From Njordibacter sp905182035 (GTDB lineage Bacteria; Pseudomonadota; Gammaproteobacteria; Pseudomonadales; Balneatricaceae), in the NCBI RefSeq assembly GCF_047730075.1, contig NZ_CP159831.1, forward strand, positions 2,666,001-2,730,000: a DNA stretch of 64,000 bases, given 5' to 3'. The position numbers were made by a program, and so were the translations under genes. How positions within the stretch are numbered: position 1 is the first letter of the stretch; each line of letters begins with the position of its first letter. Of this stretch, positions 1-8,939 are shown in pieces. The notes beneath the pieces were generated by a model. That model had not been told where the DNA came from. It was given only the letters and a program-made list of their open reading frames with translations, and did no database searches.

Positions 1-44
1 TATCTGTCAGCCGAAATCGTTTCATAAACTAAGTTTAACCGATA

Positions 45-266
45 ATGGCCAACAAGCGAGTCTTGGTCTGCACATTGGCATATGACGCACTGGATACACT
101 TGTAGATGTCATGCAATCAAGCCAGAGTGACTCGGCTAGAATTGCTGCTGCTACCACGATACTTAATCAAGGTTATGGCAGGCCAACAAAAACTGTATCG
201 CTTGAGGTTAATACACCGTTTGTGCCTACGGAAATTCGATTAGTAGCTTTCAAAGGGCCAGCTTAA
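45..266 (+). CDS. Small hypothetical protein resembling phage-associated DUF5681-type proteins
   Basis: Predicted 73-residue protein. The stretch from about residue 14 to 50 (DALDTLVDVMQSS, then SARIAAATTILNQGYGRP) resembles the short helical motif in many prophage-borne small proteins and terminase-adjacent proteins, where it reads roughly LxxLVxVMxDxxAPxxARVxAAxxILDRGYGKP. No Shine-Dalgarno sequence is evident before the ATG, and no other phage gene is nearby, so it may be a stranded remnant or the end of an element to the left of the window. The family assignment is a resemblance by eye, not a confirmed hit. Confidence 0.4.
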   Translation: MANKRVLVCTLAYDALDTLVDVMQSSQSDSARIAAATTILNQGYGRPTKTVSLEVNTPFVPTEIRLVAFKGPA

Positions 267-455
267 GATTAGCCGAACCACACCGGTCGATAGTGCAGTT
301 AGGCGCGCGCTTTGAGGAAAATTTTTTTTGCCCAACAATATTGGGTTGGGGAGTGTATTCGGCTATCATTGTTATAAGCTTTAACCGATCCTGACGTCTA
401 GCACATTGGAGCGTTTGGGGAGGAATTTTTATTTTTAGACCTAGGGATTAAATAT

Positions 456-1256
456 ATGTCAAATCATAGAGCGCTACAGATGTTCGGTCGTTCAGGCAAC
501 CCGGCGTTGAGGGCAGATACGTTCAGCAAAAATGCCCAGTCATCATCACAGACAGGTGGCATTCAATCAACGTCGTCACAGACCATGACTCTGCAGGGGA
601 CGGTGAACAAGACCGGTATCTTACTGGCATTGGTGGTGTTGTCAGCGTCTTGGACCTGGAACCTGTTCTTTGAAAGTGGTAACGCAGCAGCGGTGATGCC
701 GCTCGCGATTGGTGGTGCGATCATGGGCTTTGTATTTGCTCTGGTGACTATATTCAAAAAGCAGTGGTCTGGTATCACAGCGCCGCTATATGCTTTATCT
801 CAGGGCCTATTTTTGGGTGCTATCTCGGGCATCTTTGAGATGCAATATCCAGGTATTGTGATCCAGGCGGTAGGTTTGACGTTGGGTACTCTTGCATCAT
901 TGTTGTTCCTGTACAAAACGGGCATCGTTAAGCCCACAGAAAATTTTCGCTTGATGGTGACTTCAGCCACCATGGGGATTGGCATGCTTTATTTGGTTAG
1001 CATGGTGATGAATATGTTCGGTTCTGGCGGCATAGGATTTATTCACTCAAACGGTTTATTTGGTATTGGCTTTAGTCTGTTTGTCGTCGCCATTGCCGCA
1101 CTTAATCTAGTGTTGGATTTCGATTTCATTGAACAGGGTTCAGAGATGGGCGCACCCAAATATATGGAATGGTTCGGTGCTTTTTCTCTGATGGTGACGC
1201 TGATATGGCTCTATCTTGAAATGCTCAGGCTACTGGCTAAACTGAGAAGTCGCTAA
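456..1256 (+). CDS. Bax inhibitor-1/YccA family integral membrane protein
   Basis: 266 residues. A polar N-terminal tail of about 50 residues, rich in Ser, Gln and Thr, is followed by seven evenly spaced hydrophobic segments from about residue 53 to 262, as in the bacterial BaxI_1/YccA group. Conserved-looking pieces are LYALSQGLFLGAISGIFE in the middle and LNLVLDFDFIEQG with YMEWFGAFSLMVTLIWLYLE near the C-terminus. The acidic pair in DFDF is typical of the family's proposed cation-leak site. The cellular role in bacteria is not settled; Ca2+ or proton leak is the family-based guess. The stop overlaps the next start as TAATG, so the two genes are probably translationally coupled. Confidence 0.88.
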   Translation: MSNHRALQMFGRSGNPALRADTFSKNAQSSSQTGGIQSTSSQTMTLQGTVNKTGILLALVVLSASWTWNLFFESGNAAAVMPLAIGGAIMGFVFALVTIFKKQWSGITAPLYALSQGLFLGAISGIFEMQYPGIVIQAVGLTLGTLASLLFLYKTGIVKPTENFRLMVTSATMGIGMLYLVSMVMNMFGSGGIGFIHSNGLFGIGFSLFVVAIAALNLVLDFDFIEQGSEMGAPKYMEWFGAFSLMVTLIWLYLEMLRLLAKLRSR

Positions 1257-1462
1257 TGGATGCCAATACATTAGTCTTTGGCTCCATGGCAGTTTTGTCA
1301 TTAGCTGTTTTTTTCTATCTCGGTCAGTTTAAAGCCTCTAAGAAGCAGACAGAGCGAGATGATCGTATTGACTGGTCAGCGCGGAATTTTTCAATATGGA
1401 AAATTTTATTGTATTCCCTCGCACTGGTCGGCGGCATTGTGTTGGTCCAGCAGTTTATTTAG
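1256..1462 (+). CDS. Small two-helix membrane protein, function unknown
   Basis: 68 residues with two hydrophobic helices (about 6-24 and 48-66) separated by a charged stretch, SKKQTERDDRIDWSARN. The ATG overlaps the stop of the preceding Bax-inhibitor gene by one base (TAATG), which supports real, coupled translation. I do not recognise the family. Adjacency suggests it is a small partner or simply a co-expressed membrane protein of the upstream gene. Confidence 0.6.
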   Translation: MDANTLVFGSMAVLSLAVFFYLGQFKASKKQTERDDRIDWSARNFSIWKILLYSLALVGGIVLVQQFI

Positions 1463-1520
1463 CTTTGGAAGGAGCCACCACCTCTATGTTCATGGCCTTA
1501 GAACTAAAGAAGCCATTGCC

Positions 1521-3581
1521 ATGGCTAATTCAAAACGTCCACAATTGGCTGCAGCCGATAACTTGCCACTATCCTATGGAATAAATATGAAGGTCATTTG
1601 CACGCCACACTTATGGATACCAATGCCTGATGGCAAACGCTTGGGTGCACGGGTCTGGTTACCTGAGGGTTGTGGATCAGTCCCAGCAATTCTTGAATAT
1701 ATACCCTATCGCAAAGATGATTACAGTGCATTAAGAGATTCAGCCACCGTTGCCTATTTTGCTACTCAAGGATACGCCTGCATTCGTGTTGATATGCGTG
1801 GTTCTGGCAGTTCTGATGGTGTTCTTTACGATGAGTATACAGATCAAGAAATTGACGATGGTGTGGCTGTGATTGAATGGCTAGTGGAACAAAGTTGGTG
1901 CAATGGCAAGATAGGCACTATTGGAATTTCTTGGGGTGGCATCATTGGTTTGCTATTAGCACAGCGCGCGCCAGAAGCGCTAAAAACGGTGATTGTACTG
2001 GGAGCAACTGAATCTCGGTACTATGATGATGCAGGGTATTACATGGGTTGCATGGTCGGCCAAACCATCGGTTGGGCAGCCATGATGTTTGGATACAATA
2101 CCCGTCCACCCGACCCTGAACTGGCGGGCAAGGGTTGGCGAGACCTATGGTTTGAACGCCTAGAAAATGCACCTCACTATCTAGAACATTGGTTAAGCCA
2201 CCAGCACGAAGATGACTACTGGCTCACCAATACGGTCAGAACTAATTACGATGCGATAAAAATTCCAGTTTATGCCGTCAGTGGCCATGCAGACTGTTGG
2301 CCCAACACAGTGTCACGATTACTCGAAAATTTGTCGGTTCCAGTTCGTGGTTTACAGGGTGCGTGGTCGCACCGCTATCCCCATCTTGGGATACCCGGGC
2401 CAACACTCAACTTTCTTCCTGATGCTTCTCGTTGGTTTGATCAATGGTTGAAAAACATTGATACGGGCATCATGGATGAGGCAACCTATCAGGTGTATTT
2501 ACAGGAGAGTGTTCGTCCTCAGACCTATTACGATAAGAGACCTGGTCGTTGGGTGGGCGAGGATTATTGGCCGTCGCAGCAAATCGAGAATAAGCAATAT
2601 CATTTGTCAGACAATGGGCTCTCAACTACACCCTCCGAGGCATGTCGTTTTGAAGTGCAGTCGCCACAGACGGTCGGTTTTTCCTCAGGGGAATATATGC
2701 CTTGGTTCTCCTTCGGTCCAGCCGATGAACTGCCAGCAGACCAACAATCGGAAGATGCTGGCTCATTGGCATTTGATACACAAATTCTCGATTCAAATAT
2801 TGAAATACTTGGCAATGCTATTGCAAAATTAACCATTACAAGCGATCAACCTCAGGCACTAATTGCGCTAAGGCTTTGCGACGTTTGGCCTGATGGTTCG
2901 AGCACCCTCATTACCCGCGGTATCTTAAATCTGAGCCAAAGAAACGGTAAATCGGTGCCTGAGTCATTAATCCCGGGGCAGGAATATTTAGTCGAGGTAT
3001 CGCTTAATCACGTTGGTTATATTGTGCCAGTGGGTCACCAACTGCGATTAGCAATATCGACTAGCTACTGGCCAATGGCCTGGCCATCGCCGACTAAAAC
3101 TAAACTTGGCATCAGGTCAAAATCGAGCTTGGTCAATATACCCACTAGAAAATCTAGCGCCAAAAATGCACAACTCACGGAGTTTGGTGAGACAAAAATG
3201 GGCGAACCACTTGCCACTACAACTTTGCGCGAAGTGAGACAAACAAGAAGTCAAATCAGAGATAAATCTAAAGCCGTCACCACATTAGAAATTTTTGCAG
3301 ACAATGGCAAAAGCCGATTTGATCAATCTCAAATGGAAATGGGGTCAACATTCTTGCAACGTTTTTCGATAACTGACGACAACCCATTGAGTGCTAGGGC
3401 TGAATACGAATCGAACTGGGAGCACGGCCGTGGCAACTGGCAAATCACCACTAAGACAACAACAGTGCTAACCTGTGACCAAGAATATTTTTATCTGCAA
3501 GCACAATCTAAAGCCTGTGAAGGTGGCAGAGAAGTTTTCAAAAAAAAATGGAACAAAAAATATCTACGCGATCATTTCTAA
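1521..3581 (+). CDS. CocE/NonD family hydrolase (X-Pro dipeptidyl-peptidase S15-like)
   Basis: From the ATG at 1521 the protein has 686 residues. An alpha/beta-hydrolase core at the N-terminus carries the family sequence RVDMRGSGSSDG and the nucleophile elbow GISWGG (Ser137). Candidate charge-relay residues follow in VSGHADCWP and the His of GAWSHRYPH. The second half is the beta-sandwich X-Pro_dipeptidyl C-terminal domain (about 350-680), ending with the family-like VFKKKWNKKYLRD. Members hydrolyse acyl or peptide bonds; the substrate here is unknown. The frame is open back to 1359, but that part overlaps the upstream gene and lacks protein-like sequence. Starts at 1521 or 1587 are both possible, and neither has a good ribosome site. 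The cytoplasm is likely, as no signal peptide is seen. Confidence 0.85.
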   Translation: MANSKRPQLAAADNLPLSYGINMKVICTPHLWIPMPDGKRLGARVWLPEGCGSVPAILEYIPYRKDDYSALRDSATVAYFATQGYACIRVDMRGSGSSDGVLYDEYTDQEIDDGVAVIEWLVEQSWCNGKIGTIGISWGGIIGLLLAQRAPEALKTVIVLGATESRYYDDAGYYMGCMVGQTIGWAAMMFGYNTRPPDPELAGKGWRDLWFERLENAPHYLEHWLSHQHEDDYWLTNTVRTNYDAIKIPVYAVSGHADCWPNTVSRLLENLSVPVRGLQGAWSHRYPHLGIPGPTLNFLPDASRWFDQWLKNIDTGIMDEATYQVYLQESVRPQTYYDKRPGRWVGEDYWPSQQIENKQYHLSDNGLSTTPSEACRFEVQSPQTVGFSSGEYMPWFSFGPADELPADQQSEDAGSLAFDTQILDSNIEILGNAIAKLTITSDQPQALIALRLCDVWPDGSSTLITRGILNLSQRNGKSVPESLIPGQEYLVEVSLNHVGYIVPVGHQLRLAISTSYWPMAWPSPTKTKLGIRSKSSLVNIPTRKSSAKNAQLTEFGETKMGEPLATTTLREVRQTRSQIRDKSKAVTTLEIFADNGKSRFDQSQMEMGSTFLQRFSITDDNPLSARAEYESNWEHGRGNWQITTKTTTVLTCDQEYFYLQAQSKACEGGREVFKKKWNKKYLRDHF

Positions 3582-3932
3582 CCCAAAGTCGTTCACGTTT
3601 GGCGTGTGCCACCGAGTAACGCGCTGTTGGTTAGCTCACTTAGACAGATTGGATTTTTGGCAAACGCTTGGGTACACGTAAATAAATATGACTAATGATA
3701 ATCAAATATATAGCGCTATAAATAATACTTCCGACTCCCCTATCCCCAGCACTCATGAGTCTCAAGCGTTGTTATTGAGACTCATAATTAGCCTCGATAC
3801 GCAGATAAAAAATGTCAAAGCAGTAGACGGTAAATATTGTCATAAATAGTTTGGTCATTCGGGCATTAGCAAACTCCTCAACGCCTATGTGAGTTAAGTT
3901 AAGTTAATAACAACTAAGAGGTAATTTGATCA
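3582..3932. other. Intergenic gap with one long hairpin
   Basis: 351 bases without a convincing gene. It is A+T rich, and the only clear structure is the 11-base-pair inverted repeat at 3755-3785. An AGAGGT ribosome site lies just before the DUF6279 gene that starts at 3933. Confidence 0.5.
3755..3785. repeat. Perfect 11-bp inverted repeat (hairpin)
   Basis: ATGAGTCTCAA at 3755-3765 and TTGAGACTCAT at 3775-3785 are exact reverse complements around a nine-base loop. Neither side has a T-tract, so it is not a standard intrinsic terminator. It could be an operator, an mRNA-stabilising hairpin or a repeat family member. Confidence 0.6.
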
Positions 3933-4796
3933 ATGGGAATACTAAAGCTGAATTACAAGGCTTTGCGTGCTCTATTGGCAGTGCTTGTTATTAGCGTGTC
4001 TGCTAGCGGGTGCACCATTAAACTTGCTTATAATTTTCTAGATTGGGGCTTGTACTGGGAGCTAAAAGATTATGTTAAATTTAATCGAGACCAACGCTTG
4101 CTGGTTAAAGACGAGATTTCCCAACTACTTGATTGGCATCGTAGTGATGAATTGCCCCAATACGCCGACCAGCTAGAAAAACTCTCTATAGGGCTAGAGA
4201 GCGGCATGACAGTTGAACAATTGGAAGAGTCCTATAATAGCCTCAGAGACAGCTGGCAACGAATCGTTATTAAAACCCTACCTGCTGCTGCAGACATTAT
4301 ATCAAATCTGAATGATCAACAAATTAACGACTTCTTTGAGATGTTAATTGAAAAAGAAGAAGAGGATGCCAAGGATATTGAAAGTGGCACTAGCGCACGA
4401 ACTTTAGAAAAGCGTGAATCCTATGTTAGTAAAAAAATAGTTGACGTCATTGGCAAGTTAAATGAGGAGCAAAACGACTTAATCGCACAATGGGCGGGGA
4501 GCATGGTACCGACCAAAGAGTTTTCATTAGTTCAGGCTATTCAATGGCGCACTAGAATGCAAGCAGCAATAGCTGAGCGCCACGATGAACAGCTACTGGA
4601 AAAAAATCTAATGGTATTGTTCGCCAACCCCGACCAACTTAGGTCAGCTAGCTATCGTCGCGTTATTGAGAAAAACAAACGCCTAATAATGCAGTTATTA
4701 TTTGATTTAAACCAAACATTAACAAACCAGCAGCGCAGTAAGCTAGTTAAAAAACTAAATGGCTTTATCGTAGACTTCCGTGATTTAAGTGATTAA
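3933..4796 (+). CDS. DUF6279 family lipoprotein
   Basis: 287 residues. The N-terminus is a lipoprotein signal: basic start, hydrophobic stretch at 11-22, and a lipobox ending at Cys27 (SASGC). Directly after it comes KLAYNFLDWGLYWELKDYV, the sequence I associate with DUF6279. The remainder is charged and mostly helical, with possible coiled-coil around residues 60-190. It is preceded by AGAGGT about 10 bases before the ATG. It probably sits on the periplasmic face of a membrane. Function is unknown; there is no operon partner, as the next gene starts more than 60 bases on. Confidence 0.8.
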   Translation: MGILKLNYKALRALLAVLVISVSASGCTIKLAYNFLDWGLYWELKDYVKFNRDQRLLVKDEISQLLDWHRSDELPQYADQLEKLSIGLESGMTVEQLEESYNSLRDSWQRIVIKTLPAAADIISNLNDQQINDFFEMLIEKEEEDAKDIESGTSARTLEKRESYVSKKIVDVIGKLNEEQNDLIAQWAGSMVPTKEFSLVQAIQWRTRMQAAIAERHDEQLLEKNLMVLFANPDQLRSASYRRVIEKNKRLIMQLLFDLNQTLTNQQRSKLVKKLNGFIVDFRDLSD

Positions 4797-4924
4797 CTAC
4801 AGCGCCATAGCTCTGTAATAAAATGTGTATATTAATTCGATTATATTGATAAATTTCCTTGAGCAAGGCAACAGCTAAACTGGTTTTAATGTTCGCCGAT
4901 GAAATACTCCAACAGAGGTTTAAA

Positions 4925-6544
4925 ATGCTAAACCAAGCTACAAACTATACCGACCTAGAACGCTCCTTCGTATGGCAACTGCCCGAGAAGTACAATATAG
5001 GCGTGGATGTGTGTGACAAGTGGGCCGAGCAGGATCCAGAGCGTTTGGCTCTTATTCACCTAGGCCAAGACAGGGAGACACAAGAGTATAGTTTCGCCGA
5101 CCTTCGGCGCTTGTCGAACCAGACTGCAAATTTACTGCAAGCAAGGGGCTTAGGCAAAGGAGATTGTATCGGTGTACTGCTGCCTCAAGCTCCTGAAACC
5201 GGCTATGGTCATGTGGCCACTTACAAGCTGGGAGCCATTGCGGTGCCGCTCTCTTGCCTCTTCGAAGAGGAAGCCCTAGTATACCGGATTGGCAACAGCG
5301 GCGCCCGTGCAATCATCACCAATCGTGAAGGCGCAGCCAAACTGGCCCGAATTCGTCAGCAGCTGCCCGAACTGCGTCACATCTTCAACATTGAAGGACC
5401 TTACCAAGACTGTGTGGATTTTCACGCCGAACGGCAACAACAGAGTGACCAGTTCTGCCCCGTGGAAACCCTTCTAGACGACCCAGCGCTGATTATCTAT
5501 ACATCTGGCACCACTGGCCAGCCTAAAGGCGCCCTGCACGGTCATCGCATCTTGCTAGGACACCTACCAGGAGTGGAGATGTCGCATGATTTCCTGCCCC
5601 AAGCGGGAGATCGCTTCTGGACCCCAGCGGACTGGGCTTGGATCGGAGGACTCTACGACGTACTAATGCCTGCGTGGCACCACGGCATCACGGTAGTCTC
5701 ACACCGATTCATTAAATTTGAGCCAGAGGCCGCCTTCAAACTAATTGCCGATTACCACATTCGCAACGTCTTTCTACCCCCCACCGCCCTTAAGATGATG
5801 CGCACAGTAAACCATCCCGAACAACGCTGGAACACCCGATTACGCTCCATCGCCAGCGGTGGCGAATCTTTAGGCAGTGCATTGCTGCAGTGGGGTGAGC
5901 AATGCTTTGGCGTGCGCATCAACGAATTTTATGGCCAAACTGAGTGCAATATGATCGTCTCAAACTGCACCTCGATCATGCCCCAAGAACCTGGAATCAT
6001 GGGCCGCCCAGTTCCAGGGCATCAGGTCGCCATTGTCGACGGGAAGGGCAAGCGCTTGCCCATAGGCACATTAGGCAATATTGCGGTTAAATGGCCAGAC
6101 CCGGTGATGTTTATTGGTTATTGGAATGATCCCGAGGCCACCGGCAAGAAGTTCATTGGCGACTGGTTGCTAACAGGCGATACGGGCATCCAGCAGCCGC
6201 AGGGCTCTATCCTCTTCGTGGGTCGCGACGACGATCTAATTACCAGCAGCGGCTACCGCATCGGTCCCGGTGAAATTGAGAATTGCCTGATCAAACATCC
6301 AGCGGTGAAGATGGTCGGCGTGGTTGGCGTACCCAACGAAAAACGCACCGAAATAGTCAAGGCCTTTGTGGTACTCAATGATGGCTATCAAGGCACAGGA
6401 TTATTGGCTAGAGAACTGCAAAACCATGTAAAGTCGCGCTTGGCCGCCCATGAATACCCGCGACAAGTGGCATTTATCGAGGAGTTACCTATGACCACGA
6501 CAGGCAAAGTAATTCGCCGTAAACTACGTGAGTTAGATTCTTAA
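4925..6544 (+). CDS. AMP-forming acyl-CoA synthetase (medium-chain/ACSM-like)
   Basis: 539 residues from the ATG at 4925, which has AGAGG nine bases upstream; TTG at 4859 and ATG at 4889 lie in frame but lack a ribosome site. ANL-superfamily motifs are present in order: the P-loop-like IIYTSGTTGQPKG, the A5 motif EFYGQTE, the A7 motif WLLTGDTG, the A8 hinge DDLITSSGYRIGPGEIE, and the C-terminal catalytic lysine in TTTGKVIRRKLRE. The overall length and the opening region match ACSM/AcsA-type enzymes, which make acyl-CoA from a carboxylate, ATP and CoA. The actual acid is not readable. A MaoC hydratase follows 38 bases downstream and may act on the same acyl-CoA. Confidence 0.87.
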   Translation: MLNQATNYTDLERSFVWQLPEKYNIGVDVCDKWAEQDPERLALIHLGQDRETQEYSFADLRRLSNQTANLLQARGLGKGDCIGVLLPQAPETGYGHVATYKLGAIAVPLSCLFEEEALVYRIGNSGARAIITNREGAAKLARIRQQLPELRHIFNIEGPYQDCVDFHAERQQQSDQFCPVETLLDDPALIIYTSGTTGQPKGALHGHRILLGHLPGVEMSHDFLPQAGDRFWTPADWAWIGGLYDVLMPAWHHGITVVSHRFIKFEPEAAFKLIADYHIRNVFLPPTALKMMRTVNHPEQRWNTRLRSIASGGESLGSALLQWGEQCFGVRINEFYGQTECNMIVSNCTSIMPQEPGIMGRPVPGHQVAIVDGKGKRLPIGTLGNIAVKWPDPVMFIGYWNDPEATGKKFIGDWLLTGDTGIQQPQGSILFVGRDDDLITSSGYRIGPGEIENCLIKHPAVKMVGVVGVPNEKRTEIVKAFVVLNDGYQGTGLLARELQNHVKSRLAAHEYPRQVAFIEELPMTTTGKVIRRKLRELDS

Positions 6545-6582
6545 ACATTACCTTAAACCTCACATAAAATCAGAGGATTAAT

Positions 6583-7035
6583 ATGAATATTCAAGGCAAA
6601 GCCTTCGATGAAGTTGAACTAAATGAACGCTTCGGCGCCAGCCTCACGGTAACAGAAACACATATTGTGATGGGCGCTGGATTGTTCGGTGACTTTAACC
6701 CATTGCATGTGAATGAGCAGTTCAGCAAGAACACTCGATTCGGAACTCGCATCCTTCACGGCCCCCTAACAGCAGCCTTAATGACAGCCCCTTTGGGGAA
6801 TTATTTCGCTGGCACAGTAGTAGCCTACCTTGAACACAACTGCCGTTTTATCGCACCAGTGCGAGCCATGGATACCCTTACCACGACTTGGACCATAGAA
6901 GAAAAAATTGACAAGCCTAAGCATAAAGGTGGTATCGCCATCATTTCTGCCAGTTGTATCAATCAAAACGGCGAACTAGTCGCAGAAGCAAAAGGCAAAA
7001 TCCTCTTGCTTAACCGAGTAGCCACTACCATATGA
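6583..7035 (+). CDS. MaoC family dehydratase / enoyl-CoA hydratase-like
   Basis: 150 residues forming a single hot-dog fold. The hydratase-2 signature is clear: D(F)NPLHVNEQFSKNTRFGTRILHG at about residues 38-60, with the catalytic Asp/His pair in GDFNPLHVN. The protein is likely cytosolic and active on (R)-3-hydroxyacyl- or related acyl-CoA thioesters. It follows the acyl-CoA synthetase by 38 bases, with AGAGG upstream of the ATG, and the two probably form an operon. The natural substrate cannot be told from sequence. Confidence 0.85.
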   Translation: MNIQGKAFDEVELNERFGASLTVTETHIVMGAGLFGDFNPLHVNEQFSKNTRFGTRILHGPLTAALMTAPLGNYFAGTVVAYLEHNCRFIAPVRAMDTLTTTWTIEEKIDKPKHKGGIAIISASCINQNGELVAEAKGKILLLNRVATTI

Positions 7036-7063
7036 TTTGTAGTGGCCAAGTGAAACTGGCCAC
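7021..7063 (+). repeat. Two overlapping, mutually exclusive hairpins at the end of the MaoC gene
   Basis: GCCACTAC (7021-7028) pairs with GTAGTGGC (7039-7046), spanning the stop codon of the MaoC gene. GTGGCCA (7042-7048) pairs with TGGCCAC (7057-7063). The two stems share bases 7042-7046, so only one can form at a time. No T-tract follows. Confidence 0.45.
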
Positions 7064-7142
7064 GGTATAAGAGAAAAGACTGTAGATCGAAACAACTTTT
7101 TTGATGCAGCTGAGCGTGAGATATGGCTTAAGTTGTCATACC

Positions 7143-8168
7143 CTATCGAGCTATACTTAGGATGGCACCAGGTGCTGGCGCTATAAAAAAGTCAGGCGCC
7201 AAGTTGCGTTCCTTAAGGACTTGGCCGAGCATTGTGCGCGGTTCAATGATCGGCTCATCAGTCAACACAAAAGTACCCCAGTGCATGCCAAATGAACGCG
7301 TTGTTTGCAAATCCAAGGCAATTTGGACAGCTTCTGCTGGATTAACATGTTGGTTTTTCATAAACCATCTAGGCTTATAGGCTCCAATGGGAATAAAGGC
7401 AACGTCTGGAGTCCCCAACCGCTTTTGGGTGACAACAAAGTCATTGGAGTAGCCCGTATCACCCGCATGGTAAACTGAGAGACTTGGGCTCTTCAGAAAC
7501 CAACCTCCCCACAAACTGGTGTTGCGTCCAGTTATACCCCTACCTGACCAGTGTTGCACAGGTGTAAAGGTAAACTCAGTATGATTAATTTGAATGTTTT
7601 GCCACCACCTGAATTCAGAAACATTACTCAAGCCGTGTGAATCTAATAATGTTTTGTCTCCTTGTGGCACCAAAAAAACCAAGTTGGGGTTATTTTTTTG
7701 CAACACTTTGAGGCTAGGCAAGTCAAGGTGATCGTAATGATTATGACTAATTACTACGACATCAATACTGGGCAACTGCTCTAGTGACATTGCAGGTGGA
7801 ATTAGCCGTTTAGGGCCAGCCCAACCTACAGGTGATGCCCGCTCCGAAAAAATTGGGTCCGTCAGTACAGTTACATCACCAGTGTTAAGTAGGTATGTTG
7901 CATGACCGATCCAAATTGCGTAGTGAGTTGATTTAGCGTCAAGACTCTGCCACTCATTAGAAACTTTTATGTCAATGGGTTCTGGCGATGGGTCTCTCGT
8001 CATTCGCCATTCAATGACATCACCAAGTGTTTTTGGGATGACACTTGAGTCTGAATTATTAAAGGTTTCAGCGGCAGTGCAAGACTGTAGCGTGAATACA
8101 ACAAGCACCCCAGCTAATAGCGCTAGGGAATAACGCCTTCCATATGATAAAAAGTTAACAAGGTACAT
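7143..8168 (-). CDS. Metallo-beta-lactamase fold lipoprotein, NAPE-PLD/UlaG-like
   Basis: 341 residues. The N-terminus is a lipoprotein signal with lipobox LQSC at Cys30. The metal-binding HxHxDH motif is SHNHYDHLD, followed downstream by the HWSGRG, HAGDTGYS and MHWGTF motifs of the MBL fold. The sequence DPIFSERASPVGWAGPKR before the zinc motif is typical of proteins related to N-acylphosphatidylethanolamine phospholipase D and RomA/UlaG. It is probably a periplasmic hydrolase tethered to a membrane, and the substrate is unknown. It stands alone on the minus strand, 102 bases downstream of the HAD gene stop. Confidence 0.86.
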   Translation of the reverse strand: MYLVNFLSYGRRYSLALLAGVLVVFTLQSCTAAETFNNSDSSVIPKTLGDVIEWRMTRDPSPEPIDIKVSNEWQSLDAKSTHYAIWIGHATYLLNTGDVTVLTDPIFSERASPVGWAGPKRLIPPAMSLEQLPSIDVVVISHNHYDHLDLPSLKVLQKNNPNLVFLVPQGDKTLLDSHGLSNVSEFRWWQNIQINHTEFTFTPVQHWSGRGITGRNTSLWGGWFLKSPSLSVYHAGDTGYSNDFVVTQKRLGTPDVAFIPIGAYKPRWFMKNQHVNPAEAVQIALDLQTTRSFGMHWGTFVLTDEPIIEPRTMLGQVLKERNLAPDFFIAPAPGAILSIAR

Positions 8169-8270
8169 ACGTTATCTAGCCTATAAAAACTCTATAAAGA
8201 TTTTTTAACCCCCTTAGTTACTGGCTCAGGAAGTACGATGAGCTAACAGCAATGCAAGAGAAAACTTTGG

Positions 8271-8939
8271 TTAATCATGTAGGTCTTCCAAATGATCTGG
8301 AGACAGATGGTTTGTGGTATGTAGGGCGCCACTAAAGTCATCGGCTACTGCAAATGCACCTGGGAAGCCAATACATCTGATGCCCGCAGCTAATGCAGCA
8401 CTCATGCTGGTTGCTGTATCTTCTATGGCAACGCACTCTTGTGCATGGAGGTTTAGGTCAGCCAATGCTTTTTGGTAGATATCAGGGCTTGGTTTAGACT
8501 TAGAAACCATTAAATCGTTGCCAATAAAATTAAAATCACTACTCTTCACTTGATCACCAAGTGCAACAAACACTGCAGCAACATTGGCTTGGGATGTACT
8601 TGTTACGAATGCCAGCAGTAAATTGTTTTCTAATGCATGGCTAATCACTCTGGATACTCCAGGGCGAAGCAATAATGCTTCTTTAGTCATCAACATATCA
8701 AAAATTTCAGTTTTCCGCTGATGCAGTTGTTGCGCATCTACATCCATACCGCATTGGGATGCAAAGTCTTGAATTCTCTCACGGCCCCCTGACTTTATCA
8801 GCAGCTGTTGGTATTCTTCGACACCCCAGTTCCAGTCTAACCCAGCTTCAGAGAAGGCCTGGTTAAATGCGCGCCGTTGAAGTTCTGATGTTTCAACAAG
8901 GGTGCCGATAGATCCAAAGAAAATTGCTCTAGTGGTCAT
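8271..8939 (-). CDS. HAD-like (CbbY/phosphoglycolate phosphatase type) protein lacking the catalytic aspartates
   Basis: 222 residues with the cap and core layout of subfamily I HAD phosphatases. Motif II (LAFVTSTS), the motif III lysine (SKSKPSPDIY) and motif IV (VAIEDTATSMSAALAAG) are all recognisable. Motif I, normally DxDGTL, reads GSIGTL at residues 9-14, so both the nucleophile Asp and the acid/base Asp are replaced (Gly9, Ile11). Without them the usual phospho-aspartate chemistry is not possible. It has a good ribosome site (AGGAG, nine bases). The open frame and intact later motifs suggest a maintained pseudoenzyme or altered activity, not decay. Confidence 0.8.
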   Translation of the reverse strand: MTTRAIFFGSIGTLVETSELQRRAFNQAFSEAGLDWNWGVEEYQQLLIKSGGRERIQDFASQCGMDVDAQQLHQRKTEIFDMLMTKEALLLRPGVSRVISHALENNLLLAFVTSTSQANVAAVFVALGDQVKSSDFNFIGNDLMVSKSKPSPDIYQKALADLNLHAQECVAIEDTATSMSAALAAGIRCIGFPGAFAVADDFSGALHTTNHLSPDHLEDLHD

